A stretch of DNA of 64,000 nt from Capilliphycus salinus (lineage in GTDB: Bacteria; Cyanobacteriota; Cyanobacteriia; Cyanobacteriales; Microcoleaceae): NCBI RefSeq assembly GCF_047276495.1, contig NZ_CP178543.1, forward strand, positions 6,758,001 through 6,822,000, written 5' to 3'. The notes under the pieces are model-generated. The model was not told where the DNA came from. It saw only the letters and a program-made list of their open reading frames with translations, and did no database searches. The translations under genes were made by a program, and so were the position numbers. Positions 1 through 9,449 of the stretch are shown here, in pieces. The first letter of the stretch is position 1. Every line of letters begins with the position of its first letter.

Positions 1-1
1 T

Positions 2-1741
2 GGCGACCTTCCGGGCGCAGGAAATCCCGATGGTTATACCACACCCGTACAAGTCATAAAAGAAGGGCCTAAAGGTAAAGATGAAGGTCGGGCGATGTTG
101 CAAATTATTCACGACATCGCCCCCGGTTCTGAATTAATGTTTTATGGGGTTTCCAATGAGGTTGAAATGGCACAGGCTATTGACGCCCTAGCCGCAGCCG
201 GAGCCGATATAATTGTTGATGATATGGGCTTTACCAATCAGCCCTTTTTCCAAGATGGAATAGCAGCGCAAGCCGTTAACCGAGTAGTAGACCAAGGTGT
301 AGTTTATTTCTCAGCCGCCGGAAACGACGGTCAACGCTCCTACGAGTCGGAATTTAGCAACTCAGCGAACACATTCACCGTCAACGGTATCACCTACGAA
401 GCCCATGATTTTAATAGCGGAGCGGGTGTTGATGTATTTAACCAATTTAATCTCGATGCGGGAGATAAACTCGGGCCGTTAACCTTACAATGGGATGAAC
501 CCTTCGCCTCTGTGGGTAACGGTTCGGGTGCAACCAGCGATTTAGATATTTTTATTGTTAAAAAAGACTCTCTCAACCTGAGTGCGGATGATATCGTTGC
601 TTCTAGCGCCGACAATAACGTGGGAGCGGACCCGCTAGAAACGGTTTCTTTTACGAATAATACCGACAGCGGCGAGTTTCACGTTTTGATCGGTAAACGG
701 GTAGATTCGGCCGAACCCAATCAAATCAAATATATCAGCTTTTCCAACGGCGCAGATAACTTTGAATACGGTCACAATAGTTCGACGGTTTTCGGCCATC
801 CCAACGCAGAAGGGGCGATCGCAATTGGGGCGACAAGCTACAATGATACTCCAGAATTTGGTACCGGTCTGCCCAAAGCCAAATCTAGTTCTTCTGTCGG
901 TGGCACTCCGATCTTAATGGCAGAAGACGGAAAGCGCTTAGATAGTCCTCTGGTTCGTCAAAAACCCAACTTACTCGCCACAGATGGCGTCAATACCACC
1001 TTTTTCGGTTCCGATAGTTCCTCCGATAGCGATGCGTTTCCGAACTTTAGCGGGACTTCTGCGGCGGCCCCCCACGCGGCGGGTGTTGCGGCGCTGATGT
1101 TACAAGCCGGTGGGGGTGGGGAGTCTTTAACGCCGGCGGAAGTTCGCAGTATTCTGGAAGAAACCGCACTGGATGCTGATCTTCCGGGGTTAGATTTTAA
1201 AAGCGGTTCGGGTTTAATTCAGGCCGATGCTGCGGTAGAATTGATTGCGCCTGAGTCTGCGGTTGTTGCAGAAGCGGATACTGCAATTACTCGGGAATCT
1301 CGGGATGCTAACAGTAATGTTGTCGGTACTGTAGAAGATGATATTCTCACGGGTAGCGCCGCTTCGGATGTTCTTCTGGGCGCTCAAGGTGATGACCAAC
1401 TGTTAGGGGAAGCGGGAGATGATGCGCTCTACGGGGGCCAAGGAAATGATATTTTACTGGGACGACAAGGCAACGATGTTTTAAGTGGAAATTTGGGCGA
1501 TGATGTTTTGATTGGAGGAGAAGGAAATGATCGCTTTGATTTGGGTTTACAAGCGGGTGTGGATGTGATTAAAGATTTCACTCCCGGACAAGATTTGATC
1601 GGTTTGAGTGATGGCTTGACCTTCGCAGATTTAACGGTTAGTTTCCAAAATGGATCGACAATTCTCGCCGCTCAAAACCAAACTCTGGCCACAGTTGACG
1701 GGTTGCATTCTCTCAACGAACAGAATTTTCTCTCCATCTAA
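2..1741 (+). CDS. S8 (subtilisin-like) serine protease with C-terminal RTX repeats, 5' partial
   Basis: The reading frame is open from the left edge, so the N-terminus lies outside the window; the first ATG at 95 is internal, because the preceding codons (GDLPGAGNPDGYTTPV...DEGRAM) read as normal protein. The subtilase active-site serine motif SGTSAAAPHAAGVAALML is clear, with the catalytic Ser codon at 1058-1060. The rest of the catalytic triad cannot be assigned securely here. After the peptidase domain come hemolysin-type nonapeptide calcium-binding repeats (GDDQLLGEAGDDALYGGQ and further GNDxL units, about 1350-1540) and a short C-terminal domain. RTX tails are typical of proteins exported by type I secretion, so a secreted or surface protease is the likely role (inference). 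It is followed by a 129-bp gap and a co-oriented hydrolase with its own signal peptide. Confidence 0.9.
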   Translation, partial: GDLPGAGNPDGYTTPVQVIKEGPKGKDEGRAMLQIIHDIAPGSELMFYGVSNEVEMAQAIDALAAAGADIIVDDMGFTNQPFFQDGIAAQAVNRVVDQGVVYFSAAGNDGQRSYESEFSNSANTFTVNGITYEAHDFNSGAGVDVFNQFNLDAGDKLGPLTLQWDEPFASVGNGSGATSDLDIFIVKKDSLNLSADDIVASSADNNVGADPLETVSFTNNTDSGEFHVLIGKRVDSAEPNQIKYISFSNGADNFEYGHNSSTVFGHPNAEGAIAIGATSYNDTPEFGTGLPKAKSSSSVGGTPILMAEDGKRLDSPLVRQKPNLLATDGVNTTFFGSDSSSDSDAFPNFSGTSAAAPHAAGVAALMLQAGGGGESLTPAEVRSILEETALDADLPGLDFKSGSGLIQADAAVELIAPESAVVAEADTAITRESRDANSNVVGTVEDDILTGSAASDVLLGAQGDDQLLGEAGDDALYGGQGNDILLGRQGNDVLSGNLGDDVLIGGEGNDRFDLGLQAGVDVIKDFTPGQDLIGLSDGLTFADLTVSFQNGSTILAAQNQTLATVDGLHSLNEQNFLSI

Positions 1742-1870
1742 GTGATAACGAACAGCAGGATATATAATTCAAACATTGATAAAAATCAACTTTAGGGGTG
1801 TGGGGAACTGCACCCCGATTCTCTGTGTCAACGATATCATTAATTCGTAGAGGAAAATACTATTTAACAG

Positions 1871-3574
1871 ATGATTAAACTCATCCATAAATCCATTAAG
1901 AAAGGGTATAAATCGGCTGGGAGTGTGGCTTTGCTTGTGGGTTGGTTTTCAACCGCTGTTATCGCTTTACCCGTTAAAGCCGCAGAGGAGATTGATTTTG
2001 TTTTTGCTACGGCTCGTTTGTCGGTTCCGGTGAGTTCTTTACAAACTTTTGCTGAAACCGGAAAAATTGATAAGAATCTGAGAGCTTATTTTAATTTAGC
2101 CGGGGCAACCGATGAGGAAAAAGCCAAGTTTCAAGAAGCTTTAATGAAGCCAGTTGATGTTGATGCGGTTCAGCTATCTCGCTTTTTAAATACGGCGATT
2201 GGCGAGGATATTCTCAATAATTTAGGGCGTTATATTTCGATTCAAGGTGGGGGAAACGGTCGGGCGGTTTTAAAGATAGCTTTGATCAAGTCCGCATCCC
2301 AACCGCAGGGGTTAACGGTGTTGAATTTTCTTGATAATCTCCCGACGAATATACAGATTAATCTCGATCAAATTTTAAGGTTAAGAAAGACGGTTAAATT
2401 GGTGATTGATGGAACTCGGATTTTGAATGAAGAAGTTGCGCGTTTATCGAGGGAAGCGACTCTTTTAGATGAAACAAATTTTTCGGATTTACCGGACCTG
2501 CGTCAACCGGGTCCTTATGGAGTTGATGAACCTCAACGAATTCTTCTCAATGATACTCGGCGCGATCGCGAATTTTATGTTGATCTTTATAAACCGGAAA
2601 TTTGGCGATCGGGTAAAACACCGGTTGTGATTATTTCTCACGGTTTGGCTTCTCGACCCGCAGATTTTGGCAAACGCGCCAGACATTTGGCTTCTTATGG
2701 TTATTTTGTAGCGGTCCCCCAACATCCGGGTAGCGATCTTCGCCATGCGTTAGATTTGTTAGCGGGTCGAAGTCAGGAAGTTTTTGATGTGCAAGAATTT
2801 ATTAATCGTCCCAAAGATATTAGCTATGTTTTAGATTGGTTAGAACGGTTGAATCGCCGGGGATTTCAAGGGCGGCTTGAACTAGATCGAGTGGGAATTT
2901 ACGGTCATTCTTTTGGCGGTTATACGGCGTTGGCGGTGGCGGGGGCTGAGATTGATTTACAGAATTTAAGACAAGAATGCAGGTCGGAGTTTGGTTTTTT
3001 AAATACGTCTTTATTGTTGCAATGTCGCGCCCTTTCTTTGCCGAATTTACCGACGAATTTTCGCGATCCGAGAATACAAGCGGTGATTGCGGCTAATCCG
3101 GTGAATCGCAGTATTTTTGGCGAGAAAGGTTTGGCAAATGTGGAGATTCCGGTGTTGTTAGGTTCGGGTCTTTACGATCCGGCGACCCCGGCTATTTTTG
3201 AACAGGCGAGTTCTTTTATTTGGTTGCAGTCTCCAGAAAAATATTTGGTGGTTATTGAAGGACAAGCTCACGTGGATTTTTCTCAGTTGGATGCGGGAAT
3301 AACGGAGGCGATTAATTCCATAGAAAAGTTAACGCTTCCCAGTCCCGAGTTAATTGATAGTTATGCTAACAGTGGAATTGTGGCTTTTTTTGAGGTTTAT
3401 ATTTCTGAAGATCCCGATTTTAAACCTTATTTATCTTCGGCTTATTTTGATTATCTGAGTCAACGACAAGTGTTCAACAGTTATTTAATTGATCGTTCGG
3501 GAGCGGAACAGTTACAAGAAAAATTGTTACCTTTAAAACAAGAATTCATAAATTTGGGAGCCGCACAAGAGTAA
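1871..3574 (+). CDS. Secreted DUF1400 / alpha-beta hydrolase
   Basis: A 567-residue protein. Residues 1-38 form a signal peptide (basic start, hydrophobic 18-33, cleavage near VKA-AEE). Residues about 40-165 match the cyanobacterial DUF1400 domain that precedes alpha/beta hydrolase domains. The hydrolase domain follows, with oxyanion-region ISHGLAS (255-261), nucleophile elbow GHSFGG (Ser347), a likely acid Asp436 in GLYDPAT and a likely His467 in GQAHVDF. This arrangement resembles dienelactone hydrolase or PAF-acetylhydrolase-like enzymes. The substrate cannot be inferred. The start ATG lacks a strong Shine-Dalgarno but gives a complete signal peptide. It is probably periplasmic or extracellular. 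Confidence 0.9.
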   Translation: MIKLIHKSIKKGYKSAGSVALLVGWFSTAVIALPVKAAEEIDFVFATARLSVPVSSLQTFAETGKIDKNLRAYFNLAGATDEEKAKFQEALMKPVDVDAVQLSRFLNTAIGEDILNNLGRYISIQGGGNGRAVLKIALIKSASQPQGLTVLNFLDNLPTNIQINLDQILRLRKTVKLVIDGTRILNEEVARLSREATLLDETNFSDLPDLRQPGPYGVDEPQRILLNDTRRDREFYVDLYKPEIWRSGKTPVVIISHGLASRPADFGKRARHLASYGYFVAVPQHPGSDLRHALDLLAGRSQEVFDVQEFINRPKDISYVLDWLERLNRRGFQGRLELDRVGIYGHSFGGYTALAVAGAEIDLQNLRQECRSEFGFLNTSLLLQCRALSLPNLPTNFRDPRIQAVIAANPVNRSIFGEKGLANVEIPVLLGSGLYDPATPAIFEQASSFIWLQSPEKYLVVIEGQAHVDFSQLDAGITEAINSIEKLTLPSPELIDSYANSGIVAFFEVYISEDPDFKPYLSSAYFDYLSQRQVFNSYLIDRSGAEQLQEKLLPLKQEFINLGAAQE

Positions 3575-4041
3575 TCCTAACTCAAAAAATAGTCACCAGT
3601 GAACAAATAGAAGTCCTGTAGGGGCGGGTTCTACGAAGATCTTTACTACTACTTCAACATTGATATAAACCCGCCCCACCCCATAACAAAATTAGTCAAC
3701 CGGAGATCATATGATATAAACCCGCCCCGAACCCGTTACCTGACTCCGGGGCGAGTTTAGCTAGGTTATTTCTAGGAAAAATAGATTCATGGGGAACCCG
3801 CCCCTACAGTGCCTGGGTCTTCCGGAAGAGAGTTGAGCAGATGTCCAAGTTCTCCCACAGAAGACAGATTTTGTAAATTAGTGTAAAATACTCTAAAATT
3901 GCTGAAATGCCCTACAAATATGCAATAGACGGAAATCAAAAGTTTCTCAAAGTGCGGGTTAATCACTCCTATCAAGACAACTTATGTAACATAACTTAAT
4001 AGAGCCGCTATAATAAGTCGTGTGAGCAAGCGAGCAAGGGA
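3575..4041. repeat. Intergenic region with GGGGCGGGTT-family palindromic repeats
   Basis: No convincing gene in 467 bp. Two copies of a dispersed family are present: one at about 3618-3677 (begins gtaggggcgggtt, ends aaacccgcccc) and one at about 3718-3808 (begins aaacccgcccc, ends aacccgcccctaca). The inverted ends let each copy fold into a long hairpin. The same family recurs near 17.1, 21.7, 43.5-44.0, 50.9 and 53.9 kb. A short minus-strand open frame at 3787-3975 is not credible because it starts inside or beside the repeat and has no similarity that I recognise. Confidence 0.7.
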
Positions 4042-4800
4042 ATGGTACAAGCTTTGTTTGGAAGCACTCCTTTTCAGACCCAAGGTGGCGATCAAGTGGT
4101 TAGCAAAGCCGCTAGCACGGCGATCGCAGCCCTATTCAAACGTTCTGAAAAAATTGAGGCCAACGTCCGGGCTGAACCCGTAGCCAAGCTGTTACAGGGC
4201 AGTGTAGATGGCTTTGACTTCATCGGCAAAGGAATGCTGATGTACAACGGGCTTCGTATTGCGGTGATGGAACTCTACCTGCAAGCGGTATCGATTGATT
4301 TTGGTGCCATTTTCGCAGGTCAGGTGAAGTTACGGCAACCGACTCAGGCGACAATGCGAGTGGTGTTAACGGAGGAGGATTTGACGTCTTCGTTCAATAC
4401 TCCCTTTATCATCGATAAGCTACAGCGCCTCGAATATCAAGGACAGCCGTTAAAGTTTAGCAACACCGAGATGCGGATCACGCCCGAGAAAAAGCTGCAT
4501 CTGCAATCTCAGGTGCGGGTGGGTGATTCCACTCAACCCATTTCGCTTGACTTTACGACTAATGTTGAGATTCAAGAACGTCGTCGAATTCAGTTTGTTG
4601 ATGTCTCCTACGAAGGGGATGCCGAAGCGGTCAGTTTAGGTAAAGCGTTGATTGATCATGTCAACAACTTAATGGACTTAGACAAATTTGCCCTAGATGG
4701 CACACAATTGCGGATTGATCGATTGCGAATCCAAAATGAATCTTTGATCTTTTACGGAGCCGCTCAAATTAATCGATTTCCGCAGATGAAAAAGCGTTAG
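4042..4800 (+). CDS. DUF2993 (LmeA-like) domain protein
   Basis: A 252-residue protein with the cyanobacterial DUF2993 layout. An N-terminal segment of VVSKAASTAIAALF type is followed by alternating beta strands through the conserved stretch around GFDFIGKGMLMYNGLRIAVMEL, then TEEDLTSSFNTPFI and a C-terminal half ending in DRLRIQNESLIFYGAA. In actinobacteria DUF2993 includes LmeA, which binds phosphoinositide-like lipids; in cyanobacteria the role is unknown. No signal peptide is obvious. It faces the convergent TVP38 gene and ends 28 bp before it. Confidence 0.85.
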   Translation: MVQALFGSTPFQTQGGDQVVSKAASTAIAALFKRSEKIEANVRAEPVAKLLQGSVDGFDFIGKGMLMYNGLRIAVMELYLQAVSIDFGAIFAGQVKLRQPTQATMRVVLTEEDLTSSFNTPFIIDKLQRLEYQGQPLKFSNTEMRITPEKKLHLQSQVRVGDSTQPISLDFTTNVEIQERRRIQFVDVSYEGDAEAVSLGKALIDHVNNLMDLDKFALDGTQLRIDRLRIQNESLIFYGAAQINRFPQMKKR

Positions 4801-4828
4801 GGGTTAACAGGAATGAGATTTATCGCTG

Positions 4829-5518
4829 TTACTCGGTTTCCTCGTTCCAGTGCAATCTTTTGCGGGTTACACTGGGCAATAAACACAATAAAGTTGCTAT
4901 TGCCAAAGCGAGGAATATCGAGAAGCGATCACTTCCTTCTATGGCTCGTTTTCCGCTAACCCCCAACCAAGTGTAGGTAAACGTTCCGGGAATTATTCCT
5001 AATAAAGTTCCGAAACTATAGTCTTTTAATTGAATTGGTGTCAGTCCAAATAAAAAATTGCACAGGTTAAACGGAAAAATGGGAGCCAATCGCACAAATA
5101 ACACAAATTTTAAGGGGTTTTGTGTGGTGGCTCGATTAAATTTTTTGATTGCATGATGTCGGCTAAACGTTTTCAGCGCCCAATTTTGCAGTAAATATCG
5201 AGTCATCAAAAATGCCGCTATCGCTCCTAATGTAGCCGCAATTACTGACCAAAATGTTCCCCAACCCAAACCAAAAAATATCCCTCCCGCCATTGTTAAC
5301 GGTATTGCTGGAACTCCGACAATAGTCAGGAGAATATAAAGTAAAATATATCCAAAAATTGCCCAATTTCCCCATTTTTCTATCGAATTTGTTAGCGAAA
5401 CGGGATCGAGATTTTGCAGTTTCCAAGGACTAAAATAAACCATCCAAAAGAGGCTAACCAAGCTAACCGTTAACCAAAATCGCCGACTTTTGAGTAACTT
5501 CAAAGGGAAAAAGGACAT
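4829..5518 (-). CDS. TVP38/TMEM64 (SNARE-associated/DedA-type) membrane protein, copy 1
   Basis: A 229-residue polytopic membrane protein. Hydrophobic segments lie near 12-28, 50-110 and 165-210. The VTT-domain signature is present: glycine-rich TMAGGIFFGLGWGTFW followed by RLAPIFPFNLCNFLFGLTPI, with conserved Arg and the FPFN element. The family consists of DedA-like proteins linked to lipid scrambling or small-solute transport. It is the last gene of a three-gene minus-strand run (arsS, TVP38, TVP38), only 6 bp after the paralogue, so co-transcription is likely. Its paralogue shares the GAGAIFG/RLSPIFPFN motifs, so the pair probably arose by tandem duplication. Confidence 0.9.
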   Translation of the reverse strand: MSFFPLKLLKSRRFWLTVSLVSLFWMVYFSPWKLQNLDPVSLTNSIEKWGNWAIFGYILLYILLTIVGVPAIPLTMAGGIFFGLGWGTFWSVIAATLGAIAAFLMTRYLLQNWALKTFSRHHAIKKFNRATTQNPLKFVLFVRLAPIFPFNLCNFLFGLTPIQLKDYSFGTLLGIIPGTFTYTWLGVSGKRAIEGSDRFSIFLALAIATLLCLLPSVTRKRLHWNEETE

Positions 5519-5524
5519 TTTTCG

Positions 5525-6286
5525 TTAATTTTGTTCTTCAGAAATTTTGTTATTTAAAGCTTGACGAGCAATTTTGGTGACATAAACACTCACGGCAATT
5601 GTAGCAATTAAACCGACCCCATAAAGAATCCATTCTCCGGTGGTTTTTGAGCGTTCTTCTAATCCTAAAGTTGCTAATTCTCCGGCGAGAGAACCGAGAT
5701 AAACATACATAATTGTGCCGGGAATCATGCCAATCCAAGAAGCAATTACATAATCTCGTAAGGAAACTTTAGTTAACCCAAACGAATAATTCAATAAGTT
5801 AAACGGGAAAATGGGAGACAACCGCGTTAACCCCACAATTTTCCAACCTTCTCGGGCGACGGCTTCATCAATGGCCTTAAATTTCTCATTTCCAGCGATT
5901 TTTTTGGCAACCCAACCCCTAGCTAAATATCGACCGACTAAAAAGGCACAAGTTGCACCGACAACCGAACCCATTGAAACATAAACATAACCCGCAAAAA
6001 CGCCAAAAATTGCCCCGGCGCCCAACGTTAAAATCGAACCGGGAAGAAACAAAACCGTTGCCAAAATATAAACCAAAATAAAGGCAACAGGCCCCCAATA
6101 CCCAAGATTTGCAATCCAGTCTAAGGTTTGTCGCAGATAATCTTGAATTGAGGAAAAAGAATCGGAGAGATTGAAAACTTGATCGGCTAAAATCATCAAC
6201 GTTGCGACTCCAAAAGCTAACCCTATTAATTTTAAAGGTTTGGGGAGTTTTTTTCGCTGAATGAGAGATTTTTCTGAAGAATTCAT
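5525..6286 (-). CDS. TVP38/TMEM64 family membrane protein, copy 2
   Basis: A 253-residue protein with a basic cytosolic N-terminus, a hydrophobic segment at about 20-40, and the VTT domain: LPGSILTLGAGAIFGVFAGY, then LTRLSPIFPFNLLNYSFGLT and a terminal helix near 222-240. It lies between arsS (24 bp upstream) and the second copy (6 bp downstream) in one operon. A TVP38 gene beside arsS suggests membrane transport or export connected with arsenic metabolites, but that is inference from position only; the biochemical substrate is not visible in the sequence. Confidence 0.9.
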   Translation of the reverse strand: MNSSEKSLIQRKKLPKPLKLIGLAFGVATLMILADQVFNLSDSFSSIQDYLRQTLDWIANLGYWGPVAFILVYILATVLFLPGSILTLGAGAIFGVFAGYVYVSMGSVVGATCAFLVGRYLARGWVAKKIAGNEKFKAIDEAVAREGWKIVGLTRLSPIFPFNLLNYSFGLTKVSLRDYVIASWIGMIPGTIMYVYLGSLAGELATLGLEERSKTTGEWILYGVGLIATIAVSVYVTKIARQALNNKISEEQN

Positions 6287-6310
6287 CTAAGACATTTTCA
6301 CTCGGTAATT

Positions 6311-7297
6311 TTAAACTAAAGCGCCCCCACAGCTTGAACCACAGCCTGCGGTACAGCCATAACAAAAGGGAGCGGTTTGTATCTCTCGAATGACATCTAA
6401 ACTGTCAAATTCGAGCAGTGTTTCAACGGTGAGAAGTTCACCGGTTGAGGTCTGAGCGGGAATATTTTCCATTTGATTAAAATCGCAATCATAAATATTG
6501 CCTTGATAATCGATAGAAAGCTGATTTCGACACATCAAATGTTCGACGGTATTTGAATTGTAATTTTCTTCGAGAAATTGTAGATAAGGTTGGTGGAGAT
6601 TTTGATTTTTCAAATAGAACTTTGTTCTGCCAATGGGTAAATTTGTGATGGTGAAAAGTTGATTAAAATCGAGGTCAAAATGTTGTTTGAGATAGTGTTT
6701 ATAAGCTTGTTCGAGTTGCTGTTGTTGCGGGGGTAAAGAAAAAGATTCCTTTTTGGGCAAGGCGGGATTATACACCAAATCCAACACCAAATTTTGTTGT
6801 CTACCATACCCAAGCCGATTCAGCCATTGAATCGCCGCTATCGAATCTTGATAAACACCTTTCCCTCTCATTTTGTCAACGTTATCTTCCAAATAGCAGG
6901 GCAAAGATGCTATAATTCTGACCTGATGTCGAGCGCAATACTCGGGGATCTCTTGAAATCCATCTACAAAATAAATGGTGAGATTGGAGCGTACAATGAC
7001 TTCTTTTTCAAGTAAACGAGCGGCTTCTACGAGCGGTTTAAACCCATAGTTCATCTCGGGCGCTCCTCCAGTCAAATCAACAGTTTTAATCTGGGGAAAA
7101 CGATGAATAAGTTCGATCAATTGATCGCAGATTTGTGGAGAGAGTTCTTCTGTTCGTTTGGGGCTAGCTTCGACATGACAGTGGGTACAAGCAAGATTGC
7201 ACCGCTTACCCAAATTAATCTGTAAAACTGAGATGGGTTGCTTAGTTAGAGGAGAACCTAATTTATGTTCAAAGGGGGTCAGGGTTGTTTTCAGCAT
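6311..7297 (-). CDS. arsS: Arsenosugar biosynthesis radical SAM protein ArsS
   Basis: A 328-residue radical S-adenosylmethionine enzyme. The [4Fe-4S] motif is CNLACTHC (Cys33, Cys37, Cys40), directly followed by HVEASPKR, which is characteristic of the ArsS family. DLTGGAPEMN is the SAM-binding glycine-rich strand. The C-terminal DUF3641 region contains CRNQLSIDYQGNIYDCDFNQ and ends in a Cys-rich tail (Cys312, Cys315, Cys319, Cys323) that probably binds an auxiliary cluster. ArsS is known to act after ArsM methylation, forming 5'-deoxyadenosyl dimethylarsinate, the precursor of arsenosugars. No arsM is visible in this window. It is the first gene of an operon with two TVP38 proteins. Confidence 0.93.
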   Translation of the reverse strand: MLKTTLTPFEHKLGSPLTKQPISVLQINLGKRCNLACTHCHVEASPKRTEELSPQICDQLIELIHRFPQIKTVDLTGGAPEMNYGFKPLVEAARLLEKEVIVRSNLTIYFVDGFQEIPEYCARHQVRIIASLPCYLEDNVDKMRGKGVYQDSIAAIQWLNRLGYGRQQNLVLDLVYNPALPKKESFSLPPQQQQLEQAYKHYLKQHFDLDFNQLFTITNLPIGRTKFYLKNQNLHQPYLQFLEENYNSNTVEHLMCRNQLSIDYQGNIYDCDFNQMENIPAQTSTGELLTVETLLEFDSLDVIREIQTAPFCYGCTAGCGSSCGGALV

Positions 7298-7695
7298 AAT
7301 TTATCCCGGTTGGGAGTGACAACTTATGAATGATGGTAACAGCAAACTTCCATCAGCTTCAATCTGAATATTTTAATCTCGATTGCTTTTCAGGTGATGA
7401 TCGAGCATCTCGGTGTTTCCAGTTGCTATTGATCTTGTTGATAATCCGATTGAGTTTATTCTCTTTCTATTCAAAGCAAGTGAACTGAATTTATCCTGAG
7501 AACAAGCTGAGGATTAGATAATATTATGGTCTGGTCAGATGTCCGAACTAAAAATGATCGTTTCCCCCGATAGTCTTGAATTTTTATAACCTTAAGCAAA
7601 TGGGGATTGCCGTTATCTGGGTTTCTAAGCTATGTTTTTTTAAGATAATAAAACTGTCTTCCCTTTGAAGTGCCATTTTTTTGTTAACTTTAAAT
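7298..7695. other. Divergent intergenic region, arsS / CNG channel
   Basis: About 400 bp with no open frame that looks coding. It must contain the arsS promoter on the minus strand and the channel promoter on the plus strand. I see no strong palindromic operator, no ArsR-type site that I could defend, and no member of the repeat families found elsewhere. Confidence 0.5.
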
Positions 7696-9042
7696 ATGCA
7701 AACCATCCATCCCGAATCAAAATTTGTCATCGTTTGGGAATCTCTAATTGTCTTAGTCACCCTCTACAATTATATAGCGGTTCCCTTTCGGATTGCATTT
7801 AAAACGAGTAGCGATGGCATCTGGCTCATTTTAGATATTATCAGCGATTCTGTATTAATTGCGGATATTTTTCTCCGGTTTCATATTGGATATATCGATC
7901 AGGGGGCGTTTATTGATGACAAACATAAAATTCATCAAAATTACTGCTCGAAAGATTTTAAAATCAATTTAATTGCGAGTTTACCGATAGATATCATTAT
8001 TAGAATTATATTTTATACGACTCCGGGCTATGTGATTAGTATTTTAAGACTTCCTCGACTTTTACGGGGGTTTCAATGTTTGGGAATTTTCCGAAGATGG
8101 GAAAACAACGTTAATGTGAACCCGGTTGTTATTCGGATGATCAACTTAGTTGTTATTATTTTTCTCATCGATCATTGCGTAGCTTGCTTGTGGTTTTTTA
8201 TTGGCAATGTTGCGACGATTTCAAATCAATCTTGGTTAACCCGTGCTTCTTTGCAAGATGCGAGTACCACCACCCAATACATGAAAGCCCTCTACTGGTC
8301 AATTACCACTTTAACGACGGTTGGCTACGGAGATATTACCCCAACCAACGATTTAGAAATAGCCTTTACTTTAGTGATTATGTTTTTGGGGGTGTCGATG
8401 TATGCGTTTATTATTGGTAATGTCGCCTCTTTAATTGCCAATTTAGACGCAAATCAAGGACGATTTCGAGAAAAACTCGATCAAATTCAAGCCTATATGC
8501 GCGAACGTCGTATTCCCTCATACTTACAGCAACAAGTTCGAGATTATTATCAATATATGTGGGAATACAGCCACGATGCTTCGATGGAATTAGACTTTTT
8601 AGATGAACTTCCCCACTCGATAAAAACTCGAATTTACCTCCACCTTCACCAAGAACTCTTGGAAAAAGTTCCCCTGTTCAAAGACGCCGATAAAGGCTTT
8701 ATTGAAGACTTGGTAATCAAACTCAAACCCCGAATTCTACCCCCCAATGATTACATTATTCGAGAAGAACAATTAGGTCACGAAATGTATTTTATCAAGC
8801 GAGGAGAAGTGATCGCTTTTTCTGAAAAAACCGGTCGAATTTACCGCACCATGACAGCGGGTATGTTTTTTGGTGAAATTGCGCTGTTATACTCCAGCAG
8901 ACGAACGGCGTCGGTGAAAACGCAAACCTACTGCGAACTTTTTGTATTATACAAAGATGACTTCGACCAGGTTTTAGAAAACTATCCTCGATTTTGGGAA
9001 AAAGTCAAAGAAATTGCCGAACAACGCTTTCAAACGAAGTAA
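7696..9042 (+). CDS. Cyclic-nucleotide-gated potassium channel
   Basis: The ATG at 7696 is preferred; an in-frame TTG lies 15 bp upstream. The product is 448 residues. Six transmembrane segments span about 12-245, with an S4-like basic segment (ILRLPRLLRGFQCLGIFRRW, 116-135). The pore carries TTLTTVGYGD (selectivity filter TVGYGD, 208-213). A C-linker follows, then a cyclic-nucleotide-binding domain at about 327-440 with the phosphate-binding cassette FGEIALLYSSRRTASV (392-407; the Arg is the expected cyclic-phosphate ligand). The architecture matches bacterial and plant-like CNG/KAT/EAG channels, so a K+ channel in the plasma or thylakoid membrane gated by cAMP or cGMP is expected. A class III cyclase domain is encoded at 36.8-40.9 kb. 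Confidence 0.92.
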   Translation: MQTIHPESKFVIVWESLIVLVTLYNYIAVPFRIAFKTSSDGIWLILDIISDSVLIADIFLRFHIGYIDQGAFIDDKHKIHQNYCSKDFKINLIASLPIDIIIRIIFYTTPGYVISILRLPRLLRGFQCLGIFRRWENNVNVNPVVIRMINLVVIIFLIDHCVACLWFFIGNVATISNQSWLTRASLQDASTTTQYMKALYWSITTLTTVGYGDITPTNDLEIAFTLVIMFLGVSMYAFIIGNVASLIANLDANQGRFREKLDQIQAYMRERRIPSYLQQQVRDYYQYMWEYSHDASMELDFLDELPHSIKTRIYLHLHQELLEKVPLFKDADKGFIEDLVIKLKPRILPPNDYIIREEQLGHEMYFIKRGEVIAFSEKTGRIYRTMTAGMFFGEIALLYSSRRTASVKTQTYCELFVLYKDDFDQVLENYPRFWEKVKEIAEQRFQTK

Positions 9043-9063
9043 TTTTTAGTCGAACTTTTAACG

Positions 9064-9348
9064 TTATTGAACTTGTTCTATCGGAGGTTCGGGAGGTTGA
9101 CCGGTAACATCAAATCGATTGAGAATATAAATAATTCCTGTCGCAACGAGCGCCCCCAATACCAACCCAATAACGACTAAAAAAATAAAAGAACGGCGAA
9201 GAACTTTAATGGTTTCTGGATGGGGTTCTCTAACTTCTACATCATCAATCGAATCCGAGTTTGGGTGATGATTATTGAGTGTATTTAAAGGATCGGCGCC
9301 ACGATGACCGTTATCGGAATCGGAATTTTGATCGGAAAATAAATTCAT
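9064..9348 (-). CDS. Small single-span membrane protein, unknown function
   Basis: A 94-residue protein. The first ~45 residues are polar and acidic (rich in D, N, H), then comes a basic stretch VLRRSF, one transmembrane helix at about 54-76 (IFLVVIGLVLGALVATGIIY) and a short Pro/Glu-rich tail (PPEPPIEQ). It is not a recognised family. It ends 22 bp from the convergent channel gene, and the upstream 101 bp separate it from the co-oriented GTPase. The consistent hydrophobic segment and clear ATG support it as a real gene. Confidence 0.7.
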   Translation of the reverse strand: MNLFSDQNSDSDNGHRGADPLNTLNNHHPNSDSIDDVEVREPHPETIKVLRRSFIFLVVIGLVLGALVATGIIYILNRFDVTGQPPEPPIEQVQ

Positions 9349-9449
9349 GGTAATTTACCTATTTGGATTAAAATGAAAAAAAACAATCGATTAATCGGAA
9401 TTTCTAAATTAATCAATTGTTTTTAGTTCTAGAAACATCGAGTAACACT

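Noticed and set aside
3787..3975. A 62-codon minus-strand frame
   Set aside because: It ends inside a dispersed repeat and has no ribosome binding site or recognisable domain.
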